Shown one piece after another: positions 1-6,744 of a stretch of 64,000 bases of DNA; the first letter of the stretch is position 1; each line of letters begins with the position of its first letter. The notes beneath the pieces are model-generated. The model was not told the DNA's origin and made no database searches. It saw only the letters and a list, made by a program, of their open reading frames with translations. Origin of the DNA: Pseudomonadota bacterium (GTDB taxonomy: Bacteria > Pseudomonadota > Alphaproteobacteria > Rhizobiales > Beijerinckiaceae); NCBI GenBank assembly GCA_021781815.1, contig JAJXWB010000009.1, positions 62,001 through 126,000 on the forward strand, written 5' to 3'. Made by a program: the position numbers and the translations under genes.

Positions 1-110
1 ATCGTGGCGGCGGTCGCGTCCCGGTCCGCCCCAGCCTTGCGCCAGCGATCGAGATAGGCGTCCAGATATTCGCCCGTCGCCTGCTGCGTGAGGATCCCCG
101 CCTCTGCCAT
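1..110 (-). CDS. 5' end of a gene divergent from cbbR, possibly a Calvin-cycle gene
   Basis: Only the first 36 codons are inside the window, from an ATG at 110 reading to the left edge. The peptide begins MAEAGILTQQATGEYLD and continues with an amphipathic helix (AYLDRWRKAGADRDATAAT). It has no diagnostic motif. Because it is divergent from a CbbR-type regulator, and CbbR genes usually sit next to the operon they control, it is probably the first gene of a cbb operon. The helical start loosely resembles the N-terminus of some class I fructose-1,6-bisphosphatases (CbbF). That identity is a guess from context and not something the residues prove. Confidence 0.4.
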   Translation of the reverse strand, partial: MAEAGILTQQATGEYLDAYLDRWRKAGADRDATAAT

Positions 111-197
111 GTCCTGCCTCCACGCGGCTCTGTGGCCGCCGCGGAGCAAAATGTCCGCACGCGTGGCAAAAAGAAATTTAAAAAAATGGAACTTTGA

Positions 198-212
198 TTT
201 AGGTTATCTAAA
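198..212. promoter_or_regulatory. Candidate CbbR/LysR operator overlapping the cbbR start
   Basis: A 15-base palindrome with 5-base arms, TTTAG-GTTAT-CTAAA, contains the LysR-type T-N11-A pattern (T199 to A211) and the TNA-N7-TNA layout described for CbbR sites. Its last base is the A of the cbbR start codon. It lies in an AT-rich stretch (about 171-212) between cbbR and the divergent gene. Binding by CbbR is inferred; what is seen is the symmetry and its place. Confidence 0.5.
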
Positions 213-1165
213 TGGAAGATTTTCGTGGCCTGACCTGGAAGCAATTGCGCGCGCTATCGGCGACCGTCGATGCGGGCTCCGTCACCGGCGCCGCCAAGAC
301 GCTGTTCGTCACTCCGCCGGCGATCACCATTCAATTGAAACAACTGGAAGCCAGCGTCGGCGCTCCCCTTTTCGACCGGTCGACGCCTCATTTCACGCCG
401 ACCGAAATCGGCGCGGAGCTGGTGGACGTGGCGCATGATTTCGAGCGGCGCATCACGCGGGCCGCGGAGCGCATCGCGGCGCTGCGCGCGGGCGCGGCCG
501 GCTCAATCGTGTTCGGCGTCGTCAGCACGGCGAAATATCTGGCGCCCTCCATCGTCGCCGGATTTCGGGCGACGCATCCGGGCATCCGCGTCAAGCTCGT
601 GATCGGTAACAGGGGCGAAATCGTTCGCGCCCTCGAACGCAACGAATTCGACATTCTTCTGATGGGGCGTCCGCCGGCGCATGTCGCAGTGGAAAGCGAG
701 GTCATGGGCGACCATCCGCACGTGCTTGTCGCGCCGCCCAGCCATCGCCTCGTGGGAGATCCGGAAATTCTGGCCGAGGATCTGCTGCATGAGAGATTTC
801 TGGGCCGCGAGCCGGGATCTGGCACGCGCACGCTCATGGAGCGGTTTCTCGACCGTTTCGGCGGCGGCCGCCCGTTCGAGGTCGTCGAAATGGGCTCAAA
901 CGAGACGATCAAGCAGTCGGTGATGGCAGGCCTCGGCCTCGCCGTGATTTCCGCGCACACATGTCTGGCGGAACTCGCGGAGGGCAAGCTGGTGGCGCTG
1001 CCTGTGATCGGGCTGCCGCTGGTGCGGCAATGGTTTCTGCTCAATCCGGCCGACCGCAAGCCGACCAAGGCCGTCGAAATATTCAGGGCCTATGTCGCCG
1101 AACACCGGCAGAGCCTGTTTCCGCAGATCGCCCCGGACAGCTTCCGGCCCCGGCGCGCGGGGTAG
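212..1165 (+). CDS. cbbR: CbbR, LysR-family activator of carbon-fixation genes
   Basis: This is a 317-residue LysR-type regulator. An N-terminal winged helix-turn-helix (about residues 6-65, with GSVTGAAKTLFVTPPAITIQ) is followed by a periplasmic-binding-protein-like effector domain. Segments typical of CbbR rather than of LysR proteins in general are GVVSTAKYLAP near residue 103, NRGEIVRALE, LLMGRPP near 150 and EPGSGTR near 206. CbbR activates the Calvin-cycle operon in response to metabolites such as RuBP, ATP or NADPH. It is divergent from the partial gene at the left edge, and the palindrome at 198-212 suggests autoregulation. No clear Shine-Dalgarno precedes the ATG, as expected when the operator occupies that site. 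The family call is firm; the target operon lies mostly outside the window. Confidence 0.9.
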   Translation: MEDFRGLTWKQLRALSATVDAGSVTGAAKTLFVTPPAITIQLKQLEASVGAPLFDRSTPHFTPTEIGAELVDVAHDFERRITRAAERIAALRAGAAGSIVFGVVSTAKYLAPSIVAGFRATHPGIRVKLVIGNRGEIVRALERNEFDILLMGRPPAHVAVESEVMGDHPHVLVAPPSHRLVGDPEILAEDLLHERFLGREPGSGTRTLMERFLDRFGGGRPFEVVEMGSNETIKQSVMAGLGLAVISAHTCLAELAEGKLVALPVIGLPLVRQWFLLNPADRKPTKAVEIFRAYVAEHRQSLFPQIAPDSFRPRRAG

Positions 1166-1191
1166 TCCAGATCAGGGACCGGCGCCCTGCG

Positions 1192-1212
1192 GCAGCGGCG
1201 CTTCGCCGCTGC
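1192..1212. terminator. GC-rich hairpin between convergent cbbR and the ArsR gene
   Basis: A 9-base-pair stem (GCAGCGGCG / CGCCGCTGC) with a CTT loop lies in the 68 bases between two converging genes. There is no T-run on either side, so it may be a weak or Rho-assisted bidirectional terminator. Only the hairpin is seen. Confidence 0.35.
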
Positions 1213-1233
1213 GGTCGGGCCGGCTCAGGATAA

Positions 1234-1653
1234 TCAGGCGCCGCGCTCCGCATCGCCGGCGTGTTCGGCGTCATGGGCTGGAACCTGGTCAGCCGTTGGC
1301 TCGTCGATGCGCTTCTCGCACGCCGGCGAACAGAAGACGGCGTAAATTGCGTGAAGCATCGTGCGCACATCCTCGCTGGCGAGGGAATAATAGATCGTCT
1401 TGCCCTCCCGCCGCGTCCTGACGAGCCGGTCAAACCGAAGGCGCGCGAGTTGCTGAGAGACCGTCGACTGGCGTTCGCCGAGAATCTGCTCGAGTTCGGT
1501 CACGGATTTCTCGCCCTCGGCGAGAATGCACAGAACGAGGAGGCGCGCCTCATGCGACAGCGCCTTCAGAAAGTCGCTGGCTTCGCGCGCGCGATCCGAA
1601 AGCGCCTCCAGTTCATCAGAAGCTTCGAAATCCTTGAGCAAGGAGAGAGACAT
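1234..1653 (-). CDS. ArsR-family regulator of the BigR/SqrR (persulfide-sensing) type
   Basis: This is a small winged-helix repressor of 139 residues. I start it at the ATG at 1653, which has a GGTGGA Shine-Dalgarno; a GTG four codons upstream (1665) is the alternative. The recognition region reads LGERQSTVSQQLARLR, followed by the wing TRREGKTIYYSLAS. Cysteines fall at residues 42 (LLVLC) and 108 (FCSPAC), plus Cys112. The 42/108 pair, 66 residues apart, matches the two cysteines that form a polysulfide bridge in BigR and SqrR, which control sulfide and persulfide oxidation genes. Metal-type ArsR motifs (ELCVCDL) are absent. No sulfide:quinone reductase or persulfide dioxygenase gene is adjacent here, so its targets are unknown. 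It is convergent with cbbR. Confidence 0.8.
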   Translation of the reverse strand: MSLSLLKDFEASDELEALSDRAREASDFLKALSHEARLLVLCILAEGEKSVTELEQILGERQSTVSQQLARLRFDRLVRTRREGKTIYYSLASEDVRTMLHAIYAVFCSPACEKRIDEPTADQVPAHDAEHAGDAERGA

Positions 1654-1960
1654 GGTTGGGTCCACCGTTGTTGTAAGACGGCCGGAGCCCCCGGGCGCGT
1701 CAATTTTTTGAGGATGATTCCCGCGCCGGTCCGCGCGAATGGCGACGCAACCGCCGCGAGCGACGGCGACACCGGGCTGACGAGCGCGACCTGCCTCACC
1801 TCAATCCTCGTTTCCCAGCCTTTGGCAGGCTGATTGTCATAAGTTATCACAATATTCACATATGTAGTAGGGCGTTACTGCGGCGCGGGATCGCCCGCGG
1901 CCCATCGCGCTGAATTCGTCAGCGAAGGCGTTGGCCAGCTCTGACGCGCCGATCCGGCGG
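1654..1960. promoter_or_regulatory. Intergenic region with AT-rich promoter/operator candidate for the ArsR gene
   Basis: This gap of about 300 bases separates hypC from the ArsR-family gene; both are on the minus strand. Most of it is GC-rich and non-coding in character. An AT-rich block at about 1833-1869 contains the palindrome ACATATGT (1858-1865) and several TAT-rich hexamers. It is the only obvious place for the promoter and operator of the regulator. No exact match to a published BigR or SqrR site could be asserted. Confidence 0.3.
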
Positions 1961-2215
1961 TTACGCGCTGGCGTCCGATTCGCCGGTCGGCGCGACGCCA
2001 GCGACGATAGTGTCGTAAAGTGCGAGGATTTGTCGCGCTTCCTCCGCGCTCAGGCGGGAACGGACGTAGCGTTGCGCGTGCACGGCGACCCAGTCGCCGA
2101 CGGCGACCGGCTCATCCAGCAGCATGAGACTGACGTCGAGCGTCTGGCCGCTCCGCAGGACTCGAGCCGTCACGCCGTTCACCGCGATCACTTCGCAGGG
2201 CACCGTCAGACACAT
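1961..2215 (-). CDS. hypC: HypC/HupF-family hydrogenase maturation chaperone
   Basis: This 84-residue protein begins MCLTVPCEV, the signature of HypC, in which removal of Met1 exposes Cys2. Cys2 binds the Fe(CN)2CO unit and the precursor of the hydrogenase large subunit. The start at 2215 is supported by that motif and by AAGGTGG 8 bases upstream; the reading frame stays open further upstream (to 2377) but that part is not HypC-like. The VGDWVAVH segment keeps the conserved histidine, but the usual GFA that follows is AQR here. It lies alone, divergent from the FadL-like gene and about 1.9 kb from the hydrogenase operon. No hypA, B, D, E or F is in the window. It may be dedicated to this hydrogenase; this is inference from position. 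Confidence 0.82.
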   Translation of the reverse strand: MCLTVPCEVIAVNGVTARVLRSGQTLDVSLMLLDEPVAVGDWVAVHAQRYVRSRLSAEEARQILALYDTIVAGVAPTGESDASA

Positions 2216-2518
2216 GCGCCAGTCCACCTTCGCTCGACGCGCAAACCGGCGCGCTGCGACGCACGACACCTCGCACCGGACAGCGCGCGTCGCTTTGCTC
2301 TGCATCAAGAGACCGCGGCGCGGAGGACGGCCCATCCCGGGGATCGCGCAGGTGTGGCGCCAAAACGTCATGGTCAAATATTCGGGTGAATTTCAACAAA
2401 ACGGCAACTTGCAACTTGACCGTAAAGGCGCCGGCGACGCAAATTCTGAACTCTATTCATTATATGAGAATATGTTGGAATTTGTCAGCAAAATAAAAAA
2501 CTCAACCGGGGAGGAAGC
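2216..2518. promoter_or_regulatory. Divergent promoter region between hypC and the FadL-like gene
   Basis: About 300 bases without a convincing gene. The half next to the FadL-like gene (about 2377-2510) is much more AT-rich than the surroundings. It contains a tandem CAACTTG repeat (2405-2411 and 2412-2418) whose second copy runs into a TTGACC hexamer that could be a -35 element. A matching -10 is weak. GGGGAGGA at 2510-2517 is the ribosome binding site of the downstream gene. Confidence 0.35.
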
Positions 2519-3904
2519 ATGAAAGGTCTGTTTTACAAGGTGGCCGCTGGTCTCAGCTTGGCTGCTGCGGCGGCGAGCCCCGCGGCCGCCACCGAAGGCT
2601 ATTTCCAGGCAGGGTACGGCACGTTGCAGAAAGCCGTCGCCGGCGCGGGCGTAGCCAACCCCGGGGACGCCATGGCGCTGTCGATCAACCCGGCCGGCCT
2701 TGTCGACCTGCCGCAGATGATCACCGGCGGCGTCTCGGCCTTCATGCCGTTTCGCGGTTATTCGGCTTCCGGTCCAGGCTTCGCTGCGCCCGGCGCGCTG
2801 TCCGGAACGGTGAACAGCGGCCAGAATTTCTTTGTCATGCCGAACATCGCCTATTCGAGCCCGATCGACGCCACGACGGCGTGGGGCATCGCCATGTATG
2901 GCAACGGCGGCATGAACACGAGCTATCCCAGCGTCCTTAACCCGAACGGGCAATGCCCCGGAATCGGCGTCGGCGTGTTCTGCGGAGGCCCGACCGGCGT
3001 CGACCTCAAGCAGATGTTCATTTCGGTCGGTGTCGCCAAGCGCTTCGGCAACGTCTCCGTCGGCATCGCGCCGATCTTCGCGATGCAGATGTTCAAGGCT
3101 GAAGGCCTGGGCATCTTCGCCTTCCCGCCCTTCCCCTTCCCGCCGGGCATGGCGGCGACCTTCTCCGCCAACCCCTGGGGCATGAGCAACAACGGCGTCA
3201 GCACATCGGTCGGCGGCGGCGCGCGACTGGGCGTCGAATGGAAGGCGCTGCCGACGCTGCGGATCGGCATCGCCGGCCAGACGCCGATGGCCATGACGCC
3301 GTTCGCATCCTATTCGGGCCTGTTCGCTGACGGCGGGCGGTTCGACATTCCCGGCAACATCACCGCCGGTCTGGCCTACGACGCCCTCCCGACGCTCACG
3401 CTCATGGCCGAGTACAAGCACATCTTCTACAGTGGCGTCGCCGCCATCTCGAACCCCGGCTATACGTTGATCGTCCCCTTCGTTCAGCCTCCGGGCCTTG
3501 GCATGAAGATGGGCGGCGCGGGCGGTCCGGGCTTTGGCTGGCACGACGTCGACGTGTGGACCGTCGCCGCCGAATGGCGCGTGACTCCGGATCTCTCGTT
3601 GCGCGCCGGCTATGCGCACAACACGAATCCGGTCCGCTGGAGCGACGTGACCTTCAACATTCTCGCGCCCGGCATCGTGACGGATCACATCACCGGCGGC
3701 TTCGGCTACAAGATCAGCCCGAACTCGTCGATCGACTTTGCGGGGACCTTCGTGCCCACGCACAACGTCACCGGACCGGAAATGACGCCCTACGGCTTCA
3801 ACACAATGCGGAGCATCACGTTGTCGATGCATCAGTTCGAGGCTTCGCTGGGCTACAGTTACAAGTTCGGCGCGGCGCCGATGCCGGTCGTCGCGAAATA
3901 CTGA
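2519..3904 (+). CDS. FadL/OmpP1/TodX-family outer-membrane channel
   Basis: This is a 461-residue predicted beta-barrel of the OmpP1/FadL family, which moves long-chain fatty acids or small hydrophobic compounds across the outer membrane. Residues 1-24 are a signal peptide ending in ASPAAA. The mature N-terminus carries the family signature GYGTLQKAVAGAGVANPGDAMALSINPAG, in which the NPAG turn belongs to the N-terminal hatch. Later segments alternate in the manner of beta strands, and the C-terminal SLGYSYKFG strand is typical of barrels. Its own ribosome binding site and a strong terminator bracket it as a single-gene unit. It sits between hypC and the hydrogenase operon; whether its cargo is linked to that metabolism is unknown. 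Confidence 0.85.
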   Translation: MKGLFYKVAAGLSLAAAAASPAAATEGYFQAGYGTLQKAVAGAGVANPGDAMALSINPAGLVDLPQMITGGVSAFMPFRGYSASGPGFAAPGALSGTVNSGQNFFVMPNIAYSSPIDATTAWGIAMYGNGGMNTSYPSVLNPNGQCPGIGVGVFCGGPTGVDLKQMFISVGVAKRFGNVSVGIAPIFAMQMFKAEGLGIFAFPPFPFPPGMAATFSANPWGMSNNGVSTSVGGGARLGVEWKALPTLRIGIAGQTPMAMTPFASYSGLFADGGRFDIPGNITAGLAYDALPTLTLMAEYKHIFYSGVAAISNPGYTLIVPFVQPPGLGMKMGGAGGPGFGWHDVDVWTVAAEWRVTPDLSLRAGYAHNTNPVRWSDVTFNILAPGIVTDHITGGFGYKISPNSSIDFAGTFVPTHNVTGPEMTPYGFNTMRSITLSMHQFEASLGYSYKFGAAPMPVVAKY

Positions 3905-3924
3905 GAGCGACAGCCCCCATTCAG

Positions 3925-3957
3925 AAACGCGCGGCGGAGACGTCGCGCGTTTTTTTT
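3925..3957 (+). terminator. Rho-independent terminator of the FadL-like gene
   Basis: A 9-base stem, AAACGCGCG / CGCGCGTTT, with a 10-base loop is followed by an unbroken T tract (3950-3957), beginning 20 bases after the stop codon. Confidence 0.9.
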
Positions 3958-3982
3958 GCGCGTCGCATTTTTCCGGGCGGCG

Positions 3983-3996
3983 TTGACCCAGGTCAT
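3983..3996 (+). promoter_or_regulatory. FixK/FNR-like box upstream of the hydrogenase operon
   Basis: TTGAC-CCAG-GTCAT matches the FNR/FixK pattern TTGA-N6-TCAA at 7 of 8 fixed positions and is symmetric (TGACC-CA-GGTCA). It is centred about 97 bases upstream of the first hydrogenase-operon start codon, in the only sizeable gap before that operon. This suggests induction at low oxygen. The factor is inferred. Confidence 0.5.
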
Positions 3997-4086
3997 ATCG
4001 GACGGCTGCGCGTCTCTGCATGTTTGAATGCGTGAGGGCGATGCACCATTCACCGCCCCCGCCGCGAATATAGCGGAAGGTCGGTT

Positions 4087-4560
4087 ATGCGTGCGCAGCG
4101 CAAAATTCTCGTGCTCGGTCTCGGCAACCGGCTTCTCACAGACGATGCAATCGGTCCGCTCGCCATCGACGCGATGCAGGCGCGCGCGCCGGGCGGGCGC
4201 GTGGCGCTGCTGGAAGGCGGCACGCTTGGCCTTGCCCTGCTGCCGGACATAGAGGACGCGGACGCCCTGATCGTCGTCGACGCCGCCCGATTCGGCGGCG
4301 CGCCCGGCGACGTGCGCGTATTCGAGGGAGGCGCAATGGACGATCAGGTCAGCGGCGTCGCCTCCTCCGTACACGAGGCGGGCCTCGCTGACCTGATGAG
4401 CGCGGCGCGGTTTGCGGGATACCTTCCTGAACGGCGCGCTCTTGTCGGCATCGCTCCCGACTCGACCGATTGGGGTCTCGTCCCGACGCCGCCGGTCGCC
4501 GCGGCGATGCCCGCTGCGTGCGCTGCCATCGAATCACTGGTCGAACGGTGGGCGCGATGA
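4087..4560 (+). CDS. hupD: Hydrogenase maturation endopeptidase (HupD/HyaD/HybD family)
   Basis: This is a 157-residue aspartic-type protease of the HybD fold, which trims the C-terminal tail of the [NiFe] hydrogenase large subunit once nickel is in place. Visible motifs are LGLGNRLLTDDAIG (residues 9-23), VVDAARFG around Asp65 and SVHEAGL around His96. These match the three nickel-sensing ligands of HybD, with Asp19 or Asp20 at the position that is usually Glu16. GGAAGG just upstream supports the ATG at 4087. It is first in the hydrogenase operon and overlaps the next gene by ATGA. Its substrate is presumably the large subunit encoded at 8060-9808, which keeps a 15-residue tail. Confidence 0.9.
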   Translation: MRAQRKILVLGLGNRLLTDDAIGPLAIDAMQARAPGGRVALLEGGTLGLALLPDIEDADALIVVDAARFGGAPGDVRVFEGGAMDDQVSGVASSVHEAGLADLMSAARFAGYLPERRALVGIAPDSTDWGLVPTPPVAAAMPAACAAIESLVERWAR

Positions 4561-4994
4561 CATTGGCCCCCGCCTCGTCGCACCCCCACGCGCCGCGCGA
4601 AGCGCCAGCGCTCACCGGCATGGCGGACGCGGTTCTCGCGGAGGTCGCGGCGCGGCTTGAAGATTACGCCGAGACGGGGCGCGCCGCGACGATCGAGCTG
4701 ACGGCCATGCCGCTGACGACGGAGGATCGCGCCGAACTCGAAGCCTGGCTCGGGCGCGGCGAAGTGGCCGTGACCATCGAATCGGCCGGCCATTCGGAAA
4801 TCTGGGAAACGCGCTTTTCCGGAGTGTGGTTCGTGCGCCACTTTGGCGAGGGCGACCGCATTGCGACGGAGAGCATCGAAATCGCCGACGCGCCGCTGAT
4901 CGTGCGCAGCCACCCGGCAGATATGCGCGCCGCCGCCCGCCGCCTGGCGGCCCTGTGCGCGGACCAATCAACGCGGACGCGCCGCGACGCCTGA
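4557..4994 (+). CDS. HupH/HyaF C-terminal-domain protein, hydrogenase maturation
   Basis: This 145-residue protein matches the C-terminal HupH domain: LTAMPLTTEDRAELEAWLGRG, then a GHSEIWETRFSGVWFVRH core (residues about 78-95), then a segment on acidic beta strands ending in an IVRSHPADM region. Full-length HupH/HyaF proteins are about twice as long, so this is a short form carrying only that domain. HupH-type proteins assist Fe-S insertion or small-subunit maturation; the exact role is not settled. Its ATG overlaps the stop of the protease gene, and a GAAGGAGA site that serves the small-subunit gene follows immediately, so it is part of the same operon. Confidence 0.75.
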   Translation: MTLAPASSHPHAPREAPALTGMADAVLAEVAARLEDYAETGRAATIELTAMPLTTEDRAELEAWLGRGEVAVTIESAGHSEIWETRFSGVWFVRHFGEGDRIATESIEIADAPLIVRSHPADMRAAARRLAALCADQSTRTRRDA

Positions 4995-5005
4995 AGGAGA
5001 ATGCG

Positions 5006-6088
5006 ATGCAGCGATCACAGACCCTTGGCGAAATCCTCGACAGTCGTGGCGTGTCGCGGCGCGCCTTCCTCAAATATGCGAGTTACGTCAGCGCGCTGAT
5101 GGCTCTGCCGGCCGGCTCGGCCGCCGCCATGGCGGAGGGGCTGGCGGCGGCGCGCCGGCAGTCCGTGATCTGGCTCTCGTTCCAGGAATGCACTGGTTGC
5201 ACCGAATCGCTGACGCGCTCGTTTTCGCCGACGCTCGAAAGTCTGATCTTCGATTTCATTTCCCTCGACTATCACCACACCCTGCAGGCCGCCTCCGGCG
5301 AAGCCGCCGAGAAGGCGCGCGAAACCGCCATGGCGGAAAACAAGGGAAAATACATCGTCGTGGTCGACGGCGCGGTCTCGACAAAGGACGGCGGCCTCTA
5401 TTCCACGATCGCCGGCGTCGCCAACGTCGACATGCTCCGCGCCAGCGTGAAGGATGCGCTGGCGGTCATCGCGGTCGGCACATGCGCGGCGTTCGGCGGC
5501 ATTCCTAAAGCGCGGCCCAATCCGACCGGCGCGGCGCCGGTCGACGAGATCGTCACGGACAAGCCGGTGATCAACATTCCGGGCTGTCCGCCGATCCCCG
5601 AAGCGATGGCCGGCGTGATTTCCTATCTCGTGTCCTTCGGCAAGCTGCCGGAACTGGACGATCTGCGGCGCCCGAAAGCCTTCTTCGGCGAGACAATTCA
5701 CGACCGCTGCTACCGGCGCCCGTTCTACGAGCGCGGTCTGTTCGCGGATGGTTTCGACGATGCTGGCGCCCGGCAGGGATATTGCCTCTACAAGGTCGGC
5801 TGCAAGGGCCCCGTCACCTACAATTCCTGCGCGACGCTGAAGTGGAACGGCGGCGTGTCGTTCCCGATCCAGTCCGGACACGGCTGCCTCGGCTGCTCCG
5901 AGCCGGATTTCTGGGACCAGGGCGGATTCTACCGGCCGCTGTCGACCAGCCTTCGCGATCTCGGGCCGGCGCTGGCCGGCGCAGCGGTGGCGGGCGCGGC
6001 GCTCGGGGCGGGCGCAGCCTGGGCGTCGCGTCGCCATCAGGCCGCCTACGTCAAGGAACAGGCGGCGAGCGAAGGAGGCAAGAAATGA
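5006..6088 (+). CDS. hynS: [NiFe] hydrogenase small subunit, group 1 (Isp-type)
   Basis: This is a 360-residue precursor with a twin-arginine signal (VSRRAFLK, residues 16-23), so the enzyme is folded in the cytoplasm and exported to the periplasmic face. Cluster ligands are visible: proximal 4Fe-4S at Cys62, Cys65, Cys160 and Cys194; distal at His232, Cys235, Cys260 and Cys266; medial 3Fe-4S at Cys275, Cys294 and Cys297. The two extra cysteines of oxygen-tolerant enzymes are glycines here (in CTGCTE and CAAFGG). A hydrophobic segment at about 321-340 anchors the C-terminus. The start is fixed by GAAGGAGA at 4993-5000. Its stop overlaps the isp1 start. The separation from the large-subunit gene by isp1 and isp2 indicates group 1e. 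Confidence 0.95.
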   Translation: MQRSQTLGEILDSRGVSRRAFLKYASYVSALMALPAGSAAAMAEGLAAARRQSVIWLSFQECTGCTESLTRSFSPTLESLIFDFISLDYHHTLQAASGEAAEKARETAMAENKGKYIVVVDGAVSTKDGGLYSTIAGVANVDMLRASVKDALAVIAVGTCAAFGGIPKARPNPTGAAPVDEIVTDKPVINIPGCPPIPEAMAGVISYLVSFGKLPELDDLRRPKAFFGETIHDRCYRRPFYERGLFADGFDDAGARQGYCLYKVGCKGPVTYNSCATLKWNGGVSFPIQSGHGCLGCSEPDFWDQGGFYRPLSTSLRDLGPALAGAAVAGAALGAGAAWASRRHQAAYVKEQAASEGGKK

Positions 6089-6744
6089 CGCTTCTCGACT
6101 TCGCACGCGGGCCTGCGCTGCAGGCAGCCCTCATCATCTTCGTGCTTGGCGCGGTCTGGCGTATCGTCGGCGCGCTGACGGCGCCATGGCGCCTCGTTCC
6201 GGCCAACCCGCGCGAAGGCGCGCTGTCGCCGGCCGTCGCCGCCCTGAAGGGCGTCTTCGTGAAGATGTGGCCGCACAAGCCGTTCCAGCAGGCGGGCCTG
6301 TTCACGTTCGTCAATGGCTATGTCTTTCACTTCGGCCTCGCGATCGTCGTGTTGCTGTTCACCCCGCATATCCTCTTCATCAAGGGATTGACGGGGCTGA
6401 ACTGGCCGGGTCTGCCGAGCAACCTGATCTACATGGTCGCCGTGATCACCGGGGCCTCGCTGATTGCGGGCCTTGTGCATCGGCTGCGCAGCCCGGTGCT
6501 GCAGCTCATCTCGCGCAACGACGATTACCTGAGCTGGCTGCTCACGTTTCTGCCGGTCGTGACCGGATTGCTCGCGACGTCCCATCTCGGCGCGCGTTAC
6601 GAGACTCTGCTCGCGCTGCACATCCTGAGCATCTGCGCCTTTCTGATCTGGTTTCCGTTCGGGAAGCTCATGCACGCCTTCCTGTTCGTCTTCTCGCGCG
6701 GGATGACCGGCGTTCGCATGGGACAGAGGGGAGCCGAGCTATGA
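6085..6744 (+). CDS. isp1: Isp1, NarI-like b-type cytochrome of the hydrogenase
   Basis: This 219-residue polytopic membrane protein has about five hydrophobic helices (roughly 10-30, 72-95, 110-135, 150-170, 180-205) and histidines inside or next to them that could ligate two hemes, as in the nitrate reductase gamma subunit. It resembles the N-terminal half of DsrM/HdrE-type proteins. In purple sulfur bacteria Isp1 links the periplasmic hydrogenase to the quinone pool or to Isp2. Its ATG overlaps the small-subunit stop (ATGA), and its own stop overlaps the isp2 start in the same way, so the three subunits are translationally coupled. Confidence 0.88.
   Translation: MTLLDFARGPALQAALIIFVLGAVWRIVGALTAPWRLVPANPREGALSPAVAALKGVFVKMWPHKPFQQAGLFTFVNGYVFHFGLAIVVLLFTPHILFIKGLTGLNWPGLPSNLIYMVAVITGASLIAGLVHRLRSPVLQLISRNDDYLSWLLTFLPVVTGLLATSHLGARYETLLALHILSICAFLIWFPFGKLMHAFLFVFSRGMTGVRMGQRGAEL

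Noticed and set aside
1816-1832. A short hairpin CAGCCT-TTGGC-AGGCTG
   Set aside because: Six-base stem without a T-run or a regulatory position; could easily be chance.
1566-1859. A 97-codon minus-strand frame beginning in the AT-rich region before the ArsR gene
   Set aside because: It overlaps the ArsR N-terminus in another frame and its sequence is low in structure; the AT-rich start fits a promoter better.
2401-2420. A sigma-54 type promoter before the FadL-like gene
   Set aside because: The GG-N10-GC spacing is not met; only a tandem CAACTTG repeat is present.
2453-4021. A 522-codon minus-strand frame opposite the FadL-like gene
   Set aside because: Antisense to a well-supported porin; composition is Arg/Ala/His-rich without structure.
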